A stretch of DNA of 21,005 bases from an uncultured Bacteroidales bacterium (GTDB lineage Bacteria > Bacteroidota > Bacteroidia > Bacteroidales > Paludibacteraceae), in assembly GCA_937885465.1 (NCBI GenBank), contig CAKZZM010000028.1, forward strand, positions 1 through 21,005, written 5' to 3'. A program made the translations under genes and the position numbers. The stretch's first letter is position 1. Every line of letters starts with the position of its first letter. Shown here piece after piece: positions 1 through 6,601 of this stretch. The notes beneath the pieces are model-generated. The model saw nothing but the letters and a program-made list of their open reading frames with translations. It was not told the origin of the DNA and did not search any database.

Positions 1-450
1 AATCACACCCTGACCGGTGATACCTATATTTTCGCACTTGGACGCACGAATAAGAGCGTTACATTTCTTTGACCCATCGCGCGGGTCGTTCTTTTGAACA
101 TACAACTCTTTGTTCTCTGAGAACACGAGCACGGCTCCTTTACGCAGATTAAGATCAATATTGCTTTTGAGCACTATAGGTCCCGTTTTCCATGTGCCGC
201 GCGGGATGATAACATGCCCGCCGCCTATCTTGCTCAAACTATCAATGGCGGCTGCTATGGCTTCGGTGCACAGCGTTTCGCCATCGGGCTTGGCTCCAAA
301 CTGGGCAATGTTGAGAGCTGACTTCGGAAATTGTACTTCCTTAACTTGCTCAAGCTCAATAGGAAGATTCTCGTAGTAATGCGAATACTTGGTTTGCGCT
401 GTCAGCGTCATAGCTGACAAAAGGGCTGAAAGGATAATAGTCTTTTTCAT
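1..450 (-). CDS. Secreted glycoside hydrolase family 28 (polygalacturonase-like), 5' part only
   Basis: Reading leftward from an ATG at 450, 150 codons stay open to the window edge, so the gene is cut by the window and its C-terminal part, including the catalytic Asp motifs, is not visible. Residues 1-19 form a signal peptide (MKKTIILSALLSAM, then a cut near TA/Q). The mature start carries the right-handed beta-helix entry typical of GH28: FGAKPDGE around residues 53-60, then GGGHVIIPRGTWKTGPIVL and SNIDLNLRKGAVLVFSE. These match the conserved N-terminal strands of bacterial polygalacturonases, which usually run about 450-500 residues, so roughly a third is present. Inferred role: periplasmic or exported cleavage of galacturonan or a related pectic chain. 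It is divergent from the secreted protein at 728. The family call is firm; the exact substrate is not. Confidence 0.85.
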   Translation of the reverse strand, partial: MKKTIILSALLSAMTLTAQTKYSHYYENLPIELEQVKEVQFPKSALNIAQFGAKPDGETLCTEAIAAAIDSLSKIGGGHVIIPRGTWKTGPIVLKSNIDLNLRKGAVLVFSENKELYVQKNDPRDGSKKCNALIRASKCENIGITGQGVI

Positions 451-470
451 GATAGCGTGATTTTGTTTGA

Positions 471-505
471 GAGACATAAGATCATACATCTCAGTCAGAT
501 GTCTC
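471..505. repeat. Nested inverted repeats in the GH28 leader
   Basis: GAGACAT (471-477) is the exact reverse complement of ATGTCTC (499-505). Inside it ACATCT (486-491) pairs with AGATGT (497-502) around a 5-nt loop. The repeats sit between the candidate promoter and the GH28 start codon, a position suited to an operator or a leader hairpin. The two pairings share bases and so would be alternative folds. The function is unknown. Confidence 0.4.
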
Positions 506-514
506 TATCGTATG

Positions 515-549
515 CAAATATATTAACTTATTGCTAATTCTATGCCAAA
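515..549 (-). promoter_or_regulatory. Candidate promoter of the GH28 gene
   Basis: On the minus strand the -7 type box TATATTTG (515-522) fits the Bacteroidetes consensus TAnnTTTG. The nearest TTTG upstream (546-549) is 23 nt away, longer than the usual 19-20, so the -33 element is weak. The box lies about 65 nt before the start codon. Confidence 0.45.
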
Positions 550-596
550 CATTTTATCTAAAAGTGATTTTTTTTACAAGTTGCGTCAATTTTTAT

Positions 597-627
597 GTTG
601 TTTATTGTGTGAATGGTATTAAATTTG
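597..627 (+). promoter_or_regulatory. Candidate promoter of the secreted protein gene
   Basis: TAAATTTG (620-627) matches TAnnTTTG, with GTTG (597-600) 19 nt upstream as a one-mismatch -33 element. The expected start of transcription near 632 leaves a leader of about 95 nt before the ATG at 728. Confidence 0.55.
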
Positions 628-639
628 CACTTTGTAAAG

Positions 640-680
640 TAAAGAGTACTCTTTATTTATGTGCCCACAGGCACATAAAT
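640..680 (+). promoter_or_regulatory. Structured 5' leader: 16-bp palindrome plus 11-bp hairpin
   Basis: TAAAGAGTACTCTTTA (640-655) is a perfect 16-bp palindrome just after the predicted transcription start. It is followed at once by a perfect 11-bp hairpin: ATTTATGTGCC (655-665), loop CACA, GGCACATAAAT (670-680). The rest of the leader is A-rich and unstructured. The hairpin is not followed by a U run, so it is not an ordinary terminator. It could protect the 5' end of an abundant mRNA or be a regulator site. Confidence 0.5.
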
Positions 681-727
681 ATAAAAAACGCTAACATACA
701 TTACTAACCATAAAAAACATTACAATT

Positions 728-1408
728 ATGAAGAAATTTTTCCTTTTTGCAGCTGCTATACTTGCAGCCGTTGCAGTAAGTGCTCAAACCACTTATGATT
801 TCACTAACATTAAAGCTGAATCAGATTACAGCGTTAGTAACCTTACAAAGAATTCCACCGCTACTACCACAAAGATTGTATATGATCAGGCTGCCGGTTT
901 AACTATGGACTTCTATCTGATAGCTACACCTCAGGTTCATTTCCAATACACAACCGCTGATAAAGCTAAAACAAAAGCTTTCACTGTCGTTCTGAGTGAA
1001 ACGGGTGCAGGGTATGTTGAATTTGGCGGTGGCAAAGGCGAAATTCATATAAGCAATGTAACCATTGGGCAGCAAGTTGTTATTACCGCTGCTTCAAAGA
1101 GTGCAGATAATGCTTCTGAATTGACAGTTGTCTCAGGTGCAACAGGCGATAATGTATCTCTTCCGGTTAAGGATAATGCTGGATATAAATGGGTTGATGG
1201 TACTTTTACCGCTACTGCTGATGCTGTAGTAATTCAAGACACCAAGGGTGCTCGCATCACTAAGGTTGTTGTAAAAGACGCAGGTTCATCTACCGGTCTT
1301 GAGCAAGTTGAAAACGCTGCTAATATCCAGAAAGTGTATGAGAATGGCCAGATTTACATCCTCAAAGACGGTGTTAAATATAACCTTCTCGGTGCTATCG
1401 CTGAATAA
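728..1408 (+). CDS. Small secreted beta-rich protein with Por-secretion-like C-terminal tail
   Basis: 226 residues. A strong signal peptide covers residues 1-19 (MKKFFLFAAAILAAVAVSA, cut before Q20). The mature part is rich in Thr, Val, Ala and Gly with alternating polar and hydrophobic residues, as in a beta-sandwich. The segment ending in ARITKVVV (about residues 180-190) resembles small carbohydrate-binding-like modules found beside Bacteroidales pectin-active enzymes; this is a family impression only. The last 30 residues include VYENGQIYILKDGVKYNLLG, a pattern common at the C-terminus of secreted Prevotella and Muribaculaceae proteins and related to type IX secretion sorting tails. No catalytic motif is seen. 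The gene is monocistronic, with its own promoter, structured leader and terminator, and is divergent from a GH28 gene, so a role at the cell surface in glycan handling is plausible but unproven. Confidence 0.85.
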   Translation: MKKFFLFAAAILAAVAVSAQTTYDFTNIKAESDYSVSNLTKNSTATTTKIVYDQAAGLTMDFYLIATPQVHFQYTTADKAKTKAFTVVLSETGAGYVEFGGGKGEIHISNVTIGQQVVITAASKSADNASELTVVSGATGDNVSLPVKDNAGYKWVDGTFTATADAVVIQDTKGARITKVVVKDAGSSTGLEQVENAANIQKVYENGQIYILKDGVKYNLLGAIAE

Positions 1409-1433
1409 GAAGTTCAGCCAAACATAAAAGAGT

Positions 1434-1453
1434 AATATCGAGAAACCGATATT
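1434..1453 (+). repeat. 7-bp inverted repeat just upstream of the terminator
   Basis: AATATCG (1434-1440) pairs exactly with CGATATT (1447-1453) around a 6-nt loop. It lies in the 3' untranslated region directly before the terminator hairpin and may act as a second 3'-end stem. Confidence 0.35.
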
Positions 1454-1454
1454 T

Positions 1455-1486
1455 AAAGAGGCGCATGACAATGCGTCTCTTTTTTG
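1455..1486 (+). terminator. Rho-independent terminator of the secreted protein gene
   Basis: A 12-bp stem, AAAGAGGCGCAT (1455-1466) with ATGCGTCTCTTT (1471-1482) including one G-U pair, has a 4-nt loop and runs straight into a T run (TTTTTTTGTTT). It lies 46 nt after the stop codon at 1408. Confidence 0.8.
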
Positions 1487-1518
1487 TTTGCCGGTGCAAG
1501 ATGAACTCTGTATTTTTG
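1487..1518 (+). promoter_or_regulatory. Candidate promoter of tyrS
   Basis: TTTG (1487-1490), 20 nt, then TATTTTTG (1511-1518), a full match to the Bacteroidetes -33/-7 pattern. It starts right at the tail of the preceding terminator and gives a short leader of about 25 nt. Confidence 0.6.
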
Positions 1519-1546
1519 CACCATCATTAAGAAAATATTTACGACG

Positions 1547-2839
1547 ATGAATTTTGTAGAAGAACTGCGTTGGAGGGGCATGCTCCAAGACATCATGCCG
1601 GGCACTGAAGAGCAGTTGCTAAAAGAACAGACTACAGCCTATGTCGGCATTGACCCCACGGCCGACTCACTTCATATAGGCCACTTGTGCGGCATCATGA
1701 TGCTTCGTCATCTGCAGCGATGCGGCCATAAACCGATAGCACTTATCGGTGGTGCCACAGGTATGATAGGTGACCCTTCGGGTAAATCGGCTGAGCGCAA
1801 CCTGCTAACCGAAGAAACATTGCGCCATAACCAAGAGTGCATTAAAAAGCAACTGAGCAAATTCCTTGATTTTGAGAGTGATGCTCCTAATGCGGCTGAA
1901 ATGGTTAACAACTACGACTGGATGAAAGACTTCACTTTCCTTGATTTCGCCCGCGAGATAGGAAAACTCATTACCGTCAACTATATGATGGCAAAAGACT
2001 CTGTAAAGAAGCGTTTTAATGGTGAGTATCAACAAGGAATGTCGTTCACTGAGTTCACTTATCAGCTGCTGCAAGGCTATGATTTTGTGTGGCTCAATGA
2101 GCATAAGAACTGCAAGATGCAGATGGGTGGTAGCGACCAATGGGGAAATATTACCACCGGTATTGAACTCATGCGCAAAATGAACAGAGGTGAGGCTTAT
2201 GCACTCACTTGTCCGCTGATCACCAAAGCTGATGGCGGCAAGTTCGGCAAAACAGAGTCTGGTAACATCTGGCTCGACCGACGATATACATCGCCATATA
2301 AATTCTATCAGTTCTGGCTCAATGTGAGCGATCAGGATGCCGAGCGATATATCAAAATCTTCACTTTTCTTGATAAGGAAGAGATAGATAGTCTTATAGC
2401 TGAGCACCGGCAAGCACAGCATCTGAGACTGCTACAAAAGCGTCTGGCCAAAGAAGTAACAATAATGGTGCACTCAGAAGATGATTATAATCAGGCGGTG
2501 GAAGCATCTAATATCTTGTTTGGCAACGCTACGGCCGATGCTTTGCGCCGTCTGGACGAGCAGACCTTCCTGCAGGTATTTGATGGGGTTGAGAGGTTCA
2601 CTATAAGTAAAGCCGAACTTGAAGTCGGTATAGCGCCGCTTGATTTATTAGCTGTCAATACCTCTATCTTCTCCTCTAAAGGTGAGGCTCGCAAGATGAT
2701 GCAAGCTAACGGCTTCTCAATGAATAAAGAGAAACTTACTGATACGCAAGCTCCTATCACCACTGAGCATTTGCTCAACGGCAAGTATCTGCTGTTCCAA
2801 AAAGGTAAGAAAAACTATTATTTGGTAACGGCCCAGTAA
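1547..2839 (+). CDS. tyrS: Tyrosyl-tRNA synthetase
   Basis: 430 residues, the usual length for bacterial TyrRS. It charges tRNA-Tyr with tyrosine in the cytoplasm, using ATP (EC 6.1.1.1). The class I signatures are visible: HIGH at residues 43-46 after YVGIDPTADSL, the GGATGMIGDPSGK loop at 68-80, the tyrosine and tRNA pocket segment GGSDQWGNI at 194-202, and the KMSKS-equivalent KFGKT at 232-236. An S4-like RNA-binding domain occupies about residues 360-430 (APLDLL, FSSKGEARKMMQANGF, YLVTA). The ATG at 1547 sits just after the candidate promoter and gives the family-standard N-terminus. The gene is alone on its strand and convergent with the phosphatase gene, whose stop lies 10 nt away. Confidence 0.97.
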   Translation: MNFVEELRWRGMLQDIMPGTEEQLLKEQTTAYVGIDPTADSLHIGHLCGIMMLRHLQRCGHKPIALIGGATGMIGDPSGKSAERNLLTEETLRHNQECIKKQLSKFLDFESDAPNAAEMVNNYDWMKDFTFLDFAREIGKLITVNYMMAKDSVKKRFNGEYQQGMSFTEFTYQLLQGYDFVWLNEHKNCKMQMGGSDQWGNITTGIELMRKMNRGEAYALTCPLITKADGGKFGKTESGNIWLDRRYTSPYKFYQFWLNVSDQDAERYIKIFTFLDKEEIDSLIAEHRQAQHLRLLQKRLAKEVTIMVHSEDDYNQAVEASNILFGNATADALRRLDEQTFLQVFDGVERFTISKAELEVGIAPLDLLAVNTSIFSSKGEARKMMQANGFSMNKEKLTDTQAPITTEHLLNGKYLLFQKGKKNYYLVTAQ

Positions 2840-2852
2840 GATAGTACCGTTA
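2826..2852. terminator. Possible weak bidirectional hairpin between convergent genes
   Basis: TAACGG (2826-2831) and CCGTTA (2847-2852) are perfect complements with a 15-nt loop, spanning both convergent stop codons. The stem is short and no clear U run follows in either direction, so termination here is only a suggestion. Confidence 0.25.
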
Positions 2853-3563
2853 TATGATATTTAGCACTTCGCGCAAGCTGCTTACTCGGTAAGTGGCTTG
2901 CTGCGTTTCAGTAGGTTGTGTAGGGCATATCCACAATTGGTCGATATGGGCGTTCTGTGCACCGACAATATCGCTTGAATAGCTATCACCTATCATCAAA
3001 GCTTCGTCAGCGCGAAGAGAATTAAGAGAAAGAGCTTTCTCAAAAATCTTCGGATTAGGTTTCTGACAACCCACTTCTTCTGAAAGTACTATATGTTTGA
3101 AGCAATCTGTCAAACCGGAAAGGCGAATCTTAGTGTACTGCACCTCTATAAAGCCATTGCTGACTATGGTGAGCGGGTAGCGATGCGCGAGCTCTTTTAC
3201 TACATGTTCGGCATCAGGCAGAAGGGCAAAATATCGATTGGTGAGAGTGAGAAAATCATCACCCATCTGCTCTGCTATAGCTCGCAGAGGGGGCAATCCA
3301 TGTGTGTCGGAGGTGACTTTATCTAAAAGCGGGTGAAGGAAACGAGCCAATTGCAGCTCGTCTTTGGTTATCTGACTCTTGCCGTATAACTCCCACAAAT
3401 GGATGTTATAGGGGTGATAATTATTAAAATAGTCGTCAAAAGCAGGGTATATGTTTTGCAGTTCATATTTAGTATAAATATCCTGCAAAGCTTTGCGCTC
3501 TGCTCCTCGGAAGTCACCGATAGTGTCGTCCCAATCAAGGAATATGGCTTTATACTGGCTCAT
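2850..3563 (-). CDS. HAD-superfamily phosphatase, YjjG-like (pyrimidine 5'-nucleotidase type)
   Basis: 237 residues from the ATG at 3563. This start makes an ATGA overlap with the stop of rsmI; an ATG five codons upstream (3578) is also possible but overlaps rsmI by more. All HAD motifs are present: motif I DWDDT with the nucleophile Asp10 and acid Asp12, motif II VSNGF (Ser135), the motif III Lys168 in GCQKPNP, and motif IV GDSYSSD (192-198). A helical cap lies between motifs I and II (about 20-120). Sequence and layout suit the YjjG branch, which dephosphorylates nucleoside monophosphates, including non-canonical pyrimidines. The exact substrate is inferred from the family. It is last in a tight leftward operon after rsmI. 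Confidence 0.85.
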   Translation of the reverse strand: MSQYKAIFLDWDDTIGDFRGAERKALQDIYTKYELQNIYPAFDDYFNNYHPYNIHLWELYGKSQITKDELQLARFLHPLLDKVTSDTHGLPPLRAIAEQMGDDFLTLTNRYFALLPDAEHVVKELAHRYPLTIVSNGFIEVQYTKIRLSGLTDCFKHIVLSEEVGCQKPNPKIFEKALSLNSLRADEALMIGDSYSSDIVGAQNAHIDQLWICPTQPTETQQATYRVSSLREVLNII

Positions 3564-4222
3564 CTGCCTGCCACGCAAATCACTATCTCTCCTTTGGGCG
3601 GAACTTGAGAGAAATGTTCGATCAATTCTGTTAGTGTTCCACGCCGAGTTTCTTCATGCACTTTGCTTATCTCTCGCGACACACTCGCCTGTCGTTCTCC
3701 GCCGAGTTCTGCGCTCAGTTGTTGCAGAGTCTTAACTAAGCGGAAGGGCGATTCGTAGATAATAAAAGTATGTTTAAGCTCTGCGAGTTGCTGTAGGCGT
3801 GTCTGTCGGCCTTTCTTCTGTGGCAAGAACCCTTCAAAATAGAAGCGGTCGTTGGGCAAGCCGCTGTCCACTAAGGCCGGCACAAAAGCGGTGGCACCCG
3901 GTAGGCACTGCACCTCCACACCCGCTTCAACAGCAGCCCTTACAAGCAGAAAACCCGGATCAGAGATGGCAGGAGTACCCGCATCTGAAATCAAAGCTAT
4001 CTGTTTGCCGGCAAGCAGAGCATCTACCACACCGGCTGCCGTCTCATGCTCGTTGAACTTATGATGTGAACGTAGAGGAGTGTGTATATCATAATGCTTT
4101 AAAAGTACACTGCTGGTGCGAGTGTCCTCTGCAAGAATCAAATCAACCTCTTTAAGAACACGAATGGCTCTCAGGGTGATGTCCTCTAAATTGCCGACAG
4201 GTGTGGGTACAATATAGAGCAT
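3560..4222 (-). CDS. rsmI: 16S rRNA (cytidine-1402-2'-O)-methyltransferase
   Basis: 220 residues. It methylates the 2'-O of C1402 in the 16S rRNA decoding centre using S-adenosylmethionine. Visible signatures of the RsmI/tetrapyrrole-methylase fold are TPVGNLED at residues 7-14, EDTRTS at 32-37, SDAGTPAISDPG at 79-90 and LPGATAFVPAL near 107-117. The protein is shorter than the E. coli form and ends just after PPKGEIVICVAG, as in Bacteroidetes homologues that lack the C-terminal extension. Its ATG directly follows the TAA of the upstream gene (TAAATG, no gap) and its TGA overlaps the next start (ATGA), so translational coupling is likely through three genes. Confidence 0.95.
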   Translation of the reverse strand: MLYIVPTPVGNLEDITLRAIRVLKEVDLILAEDTRTSSVLLKHYDIHTPLRSHHKFNEHETAAGVVDALLAGKQIALISDAGTPAISDPGFLLVRAAVEAGVEVQCLPGATAFVPALVDSGLPNDRFYFEGFLPQKKGRQTRLQQLAELKHTFIIYESPFRLVKTLQQLSAELGGERQASVSREISKVHEETRRGTLTELIEHFSQVPPKGEIVICVAGR

Positions 4223-4903
4223 TTAATAGCGGCGTTTAAGGATGTTGGTAAACAACTCGTATGCCTGACTCTCTTTATCCCATTGGAATTTCTTTGCTAT
4301 ATATTCCAAAGCCTCTTCCATTGAAGTGAGCGAGTTGAGCTTGTCAATAGTCTTGTTCATTTTCTCTCCATCGCCACTAAAAAGTTCGCGCTGGAAAAGG
4401 AAACGGTCGCCAAGCGACATGGCGCGGCGTATGTCGTCTATTCGTGGTAAGGTTATACCAATAGGCTTCTCCGTTGGCTCTTGAGGTGAAGACGATTCGT
4501 CATTGTCAATCTCCTCTTCAACTATTTCTTCTTCAGTTTCATTGTCAATCTCTTCTTCCTCAAATTCTTCTTCTACTTCTTCTTCTTCAAACTCGCTTAT
4601 TATATCGTCTTCTATCGTATCTTCCTCAAAGAGCTCTTCTTCGTTGAGCATCTCCTCGTTCTCTTCCGGCGTGTTTGGAGTTAGTTGCTCTGTTGGAGAG
4701 GGCTCATCAACTGTTGGAGAGGGCTCATCAACTGTCAGAGAGGGTTCATCTACTTTAGGAGAGGGTTCGTCAACCGTTTCTACAAGTGTGGTCAGTTCAG
4801 TCAGTGTGTCGCGAAGTTCAGCGGCACGCTTCTCAAGCAGCGATAGCTGCTCTGTGAGAGCAGCTATCTCTTGAGAAAGAATATCTTTTATTATCTTATC
4901 CAT
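4223..4903 (-). CDS. Acidic hypothetical protein with coiled-coil start, VDEPSPT repeats and conserved C-terminal domain
   Basis: 226 residues, function unknown. Residues 1-42 look like a coiled coil (IAALTEQLSLLEKRAAEL). Residues 44-71 are four tandem heptads (VDEPSPK, VDEPSLT, VDEPSPT twice). Residues 78-145 are an extremely Glu/Asp-rich, probably disordered linker. The C-terminal 75 residues (GDRFLFQRELFSGDGEKMN, then EALEYIAKKFQWD) look like a folded helical domain that I associate with many Bacteroidales hypothetical proteins. No signal peptide or membrane segment is seen. It lies between the peptide transporter (31 nt upstream) and rsmI (no gap). The repeats and acidic run are likely fast-evolving, while the C-terminal domain is probably the functional core. 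Confidence 0.8.
   Translation of the reverse strand: MDKIIKDILSQEIAALTEQLSLLEKRAAELRDTLTELTTLVETVDEPSPKVDEPSLTVDEPSPTVDEPSPTEQLTPNTPEENEEMLNEEELFEEDTIEDDIISEFEEEEVEEEFEEEEIDNETEEEIVEEEIDNDESSSPQEPTEKPIGITLPRIDDIRRAMSLGDRFLFQRELFSGDGEKMNKTIDKLNSLTSMEEALEYIAKKFQWDKESQAYELFTNILKRRY
4691..4774 (-). repeat. Four tandem 21-nt repeats inside the acidic protein gene
   Basis: Four in-frame copies of a 21-nt unit encode VDEPS[PL][TK]. The two copies nearest the 3' end of the gene are almost identical in DNA (gttggagagggctcatcaac on the plus strand), while the first two have diverged. In-frame units mean that copy number can vary without a frameshift. Confidence 0.85.
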
Positions 4904-4934
4904 AATTCAATATTACATTATTATCCTTCGTACA

Positions 4935-6479
4935 TCACTTTGTTGCTTCTTCCAATTTGCCCATCATAACGAACATGAACAGAGCAGAGATGAGGCAAAG
5001 GGCCACAAACACAGTCCATACAGCCCACAAAGGCAGACTGCCCCAGAGATAACCGCCGACTGATACGAGGAAATTGCCGATGGCAGTGGCCACAAACCAG
5101 CCACCCATCATCATACCTTTATACTTGGGAGGAGCCACTTTGCTGACAAAACTTATCCCCATCGGGCTAAGCAGTAGCTCGCCGAAGGTCAGAATCAAGT
5201 ATGTTCCGATAAGCAGATTAGCATTAGTGTAGGTGGGATTGCCTGCTTCAAGCGCTGCTTTCTGTGCATCCGGCGAATTGAGACCTAAGCAACCGATGGC
5301 CATCACCAAATAAGCGACACCGGCCACAAGCATACCGTATGCTATCTTGCGAGGAGCCGAAGGCTCTTTACCTTTCTTTGCCAATGCCCCGAAAATAGCC
5401 ATCGAAACAGGTGTTAGAGCTACTACATAGAACGGATTGAACTGTTGGAAAATGGGAGCAGAAAGCTCAACACCTTCCGGACTGATCATGGTGTATCGCC
5501 ATACGAGGAATGCACAAGCAGCCAATATGACTGCTGCCGAAATAGATTTGCCTTTAACACTCTTTGACTGAAAGAGTGAGAACAGAGCATAAACAATAAA
5601 CACTATTGCCACAAGGTTCCAAATATTAAATGCCATCGACTGAATACCGGTGGATACAGGGTTAACAAACTCATTGGCAAAATAAGTCAGCGTAAGACCG
5701 TTCTGGTGGAAAGCCATCCAGAAGAATATAACCACTGCGAACACAAGGCAAAGAGCCACAATGCGCTTCTTTGTCTGCTCAGGCGAAAGTTCCATCTCTA
5801 CTTTAGCACCGGCAGCTGCCTGCTGCTTAGCGGTGTTCTCCACATGCTTAAACCAGGGGCGGCAAGCCATATAGATAACAATAGACAGCACAAGCGATAA
5901 ACAAGCTATAGCAAATGCAAAGTGATAACTGTCGTTGACCGAGTAGCCGAGCGATTGCTGAGCATATTCCATAATCTTAACGGCAGCAGTCGGAGCAAAC
6001 ATAGCACCGATATTGATTGCCATATAGAAAATGGAGAAAGCTGAATCGCGGCGGTCGGCATATTGCGGGTCATCATACAGATTGCCTACCATCACTTGCA
6101 GATTTCCTTTGAACAACCCTGTACCGAACGAAATAAGCACCAATGCTAAAATCATAGCAATCATCGGCAATGTTATACTGCCGTTATCAACGCCGCCTAA
6201 TGGCACTGCAAGAAGCACATAACCAAGGAACATAATGATGATACCTATGGTGACGCATTTGCCGTAACCTATCTTATCGGCAATTATACCGCCTACTAAC
6301 GGCAAGAAATAAACGAGTGCCAGGAAAGATGAATAGATAGCTCCTGCCGTACCCGGTGCAAGACCGAAATTAGCGCGAAGAAAAAGCGCAAAAACAGCGA
6401 GCATAGTGTAATATCCGAAACGCTCGCCGGTGTTGGCTAATGCCAAAGCATATAGCCCTTTGGGTTGATTTTCAAACAT
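4935..6479 (-). CDS. POT/PTR-family proton-coupled peptide transporter
   Basis: 514 residues, with about 12-14 hydrophobic helices spread over the length, an inner-membrane secondary transporter. The POT signature appears near the N-terminus as NTGERFGYY (about residues 16-24), followed by FLPLVGGIIADKIGYGK, the family loop between helices 2 and 3, and GTGLFKGNLQ with the conserved Lys in helix 4. The late motif FGELLLSPMGISFVSKVAP matches the PTR2 signature region in the second half. The first Glu of the canonical ExxER motif is Asn here, which I believe is usual in the Bacteroidetes branch. Expected cargo is di- and tripeptides with protons. The gene has its own promoter and is probably first in the leftward run with the acidic protein, rsmI and the HAD gene. 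Confidence 0.92.
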   Translation of the reverse strand: MFENQPKGLYALALANTGERFGYYTMLAVFALFLRANFGLAPGTAGAIYSSFLALVYFLPLVGGIIADKIGYGKCVTIGIIIMFLGYVLLAVPLGGVDNGSITLPMIAMILALVLISFGTGLFKGNLQVMVGNLYDDPQYADRRDSAFSIFYMAINIGAMFAPTAAVKIMEYAQQSLGYSVNDSYHFAFAIACLSLVLSIVIYMACRPWFKHVENTAKQQAAAGAKVEMELSPEQTKKRIVALCLVFAVVIFFWMAFHQNGLTLTYFANEFVNPVSTGIQSMAFNIWNLVAIVFIVYALFSLFQSKSVKGKSISAAVILAACAFLVWRYTMISPEGVELSAPIFQQFNPFYVVALTPVSMAIFGALAKKGKEPSAPRKIAYGMLVAGVAYLVMAIGCLGLNSPDAQKAALEAGNPTYTNANLLIGTYLILTFGELLLSPMGISFVSKVAPPKYKGMMMGGWFVATAIGNFLVSVGGYLWGSLPLWAVWTVFVALCLISALFMFVMMGKLEEATK

Positions 6480-6507
6480 AACGATTCTGTTTTTTTAGTG
6501 TTTGCGG

Positions 6508-6538
6508 CAAAAGTAGCATTTTTGCCTATTTCACACAA
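6508..6538 (-). promoter_or_regulatory. Candidate promoter of the peptide transporter operon
   Basis: On the minus strand TACTTTTG (6508-6515) matches TAnnTTTG exactly. The -33 position (6535-6539) reads only GTTG/TTGT. That position is inside one arm of the hairpin at 6535-6583. Confidence 0.5.
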
Positions 6539-6583
6539 CAGAAAAGAGCCAAGCCATTCTTCGGCTCAGCTCTCTTCTGTTGT
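6535..6583 (-). terminator. Long 21-bp hairpin after the outer-membrane protein gene
   Basis: The arms 6535-6555 and 6563-6583 pair over 21 positions around a 7-nt loop when read as minus-strand RNA, with three G-U pairs and no gap. It begins 18 nt after the stop codon of the leftward outer-membrane gene. In that direction the stem is followed by GTGAAATAGGC, not a U run, so it may be a 3'-end stabiliser or a non-canonical terminator. It overlaps the -33 region of the next promoter. Confidence 0.55.
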
Positions 6584-6601
6584 TGTTATACTTTTTAATT
6601 T

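Noticed and set aside
110..376. Plus-strand open frame of 88 codons at the left edge
   Set aside because: Antisense to the GH28 reading frame, which is open for 150 codons with a signal peptide and family motifs.
1286..1588. Minus-strand open frame of 100 codons across the end of the secreted protein gene
   Set aside because: It runs through a clear plus-strand terminator and the tyrS promoter, and its product has no motif.
1805..2422. Minus-strand open frame of 205 codons inside tyrS
   Set aside because: tyrS is complete with all catalytic motifs on the plus strand; the antisense product has no recognisable domain and no start context.
4503..4874. Plus-strand open frame rich in serine (123 codons)
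   Set aside because: It is the antisense of the Glu/Asp-rich run and VDEPS repeats of the acidic protein gene; GAA/GAG codons read backwards give long Ser stretches.
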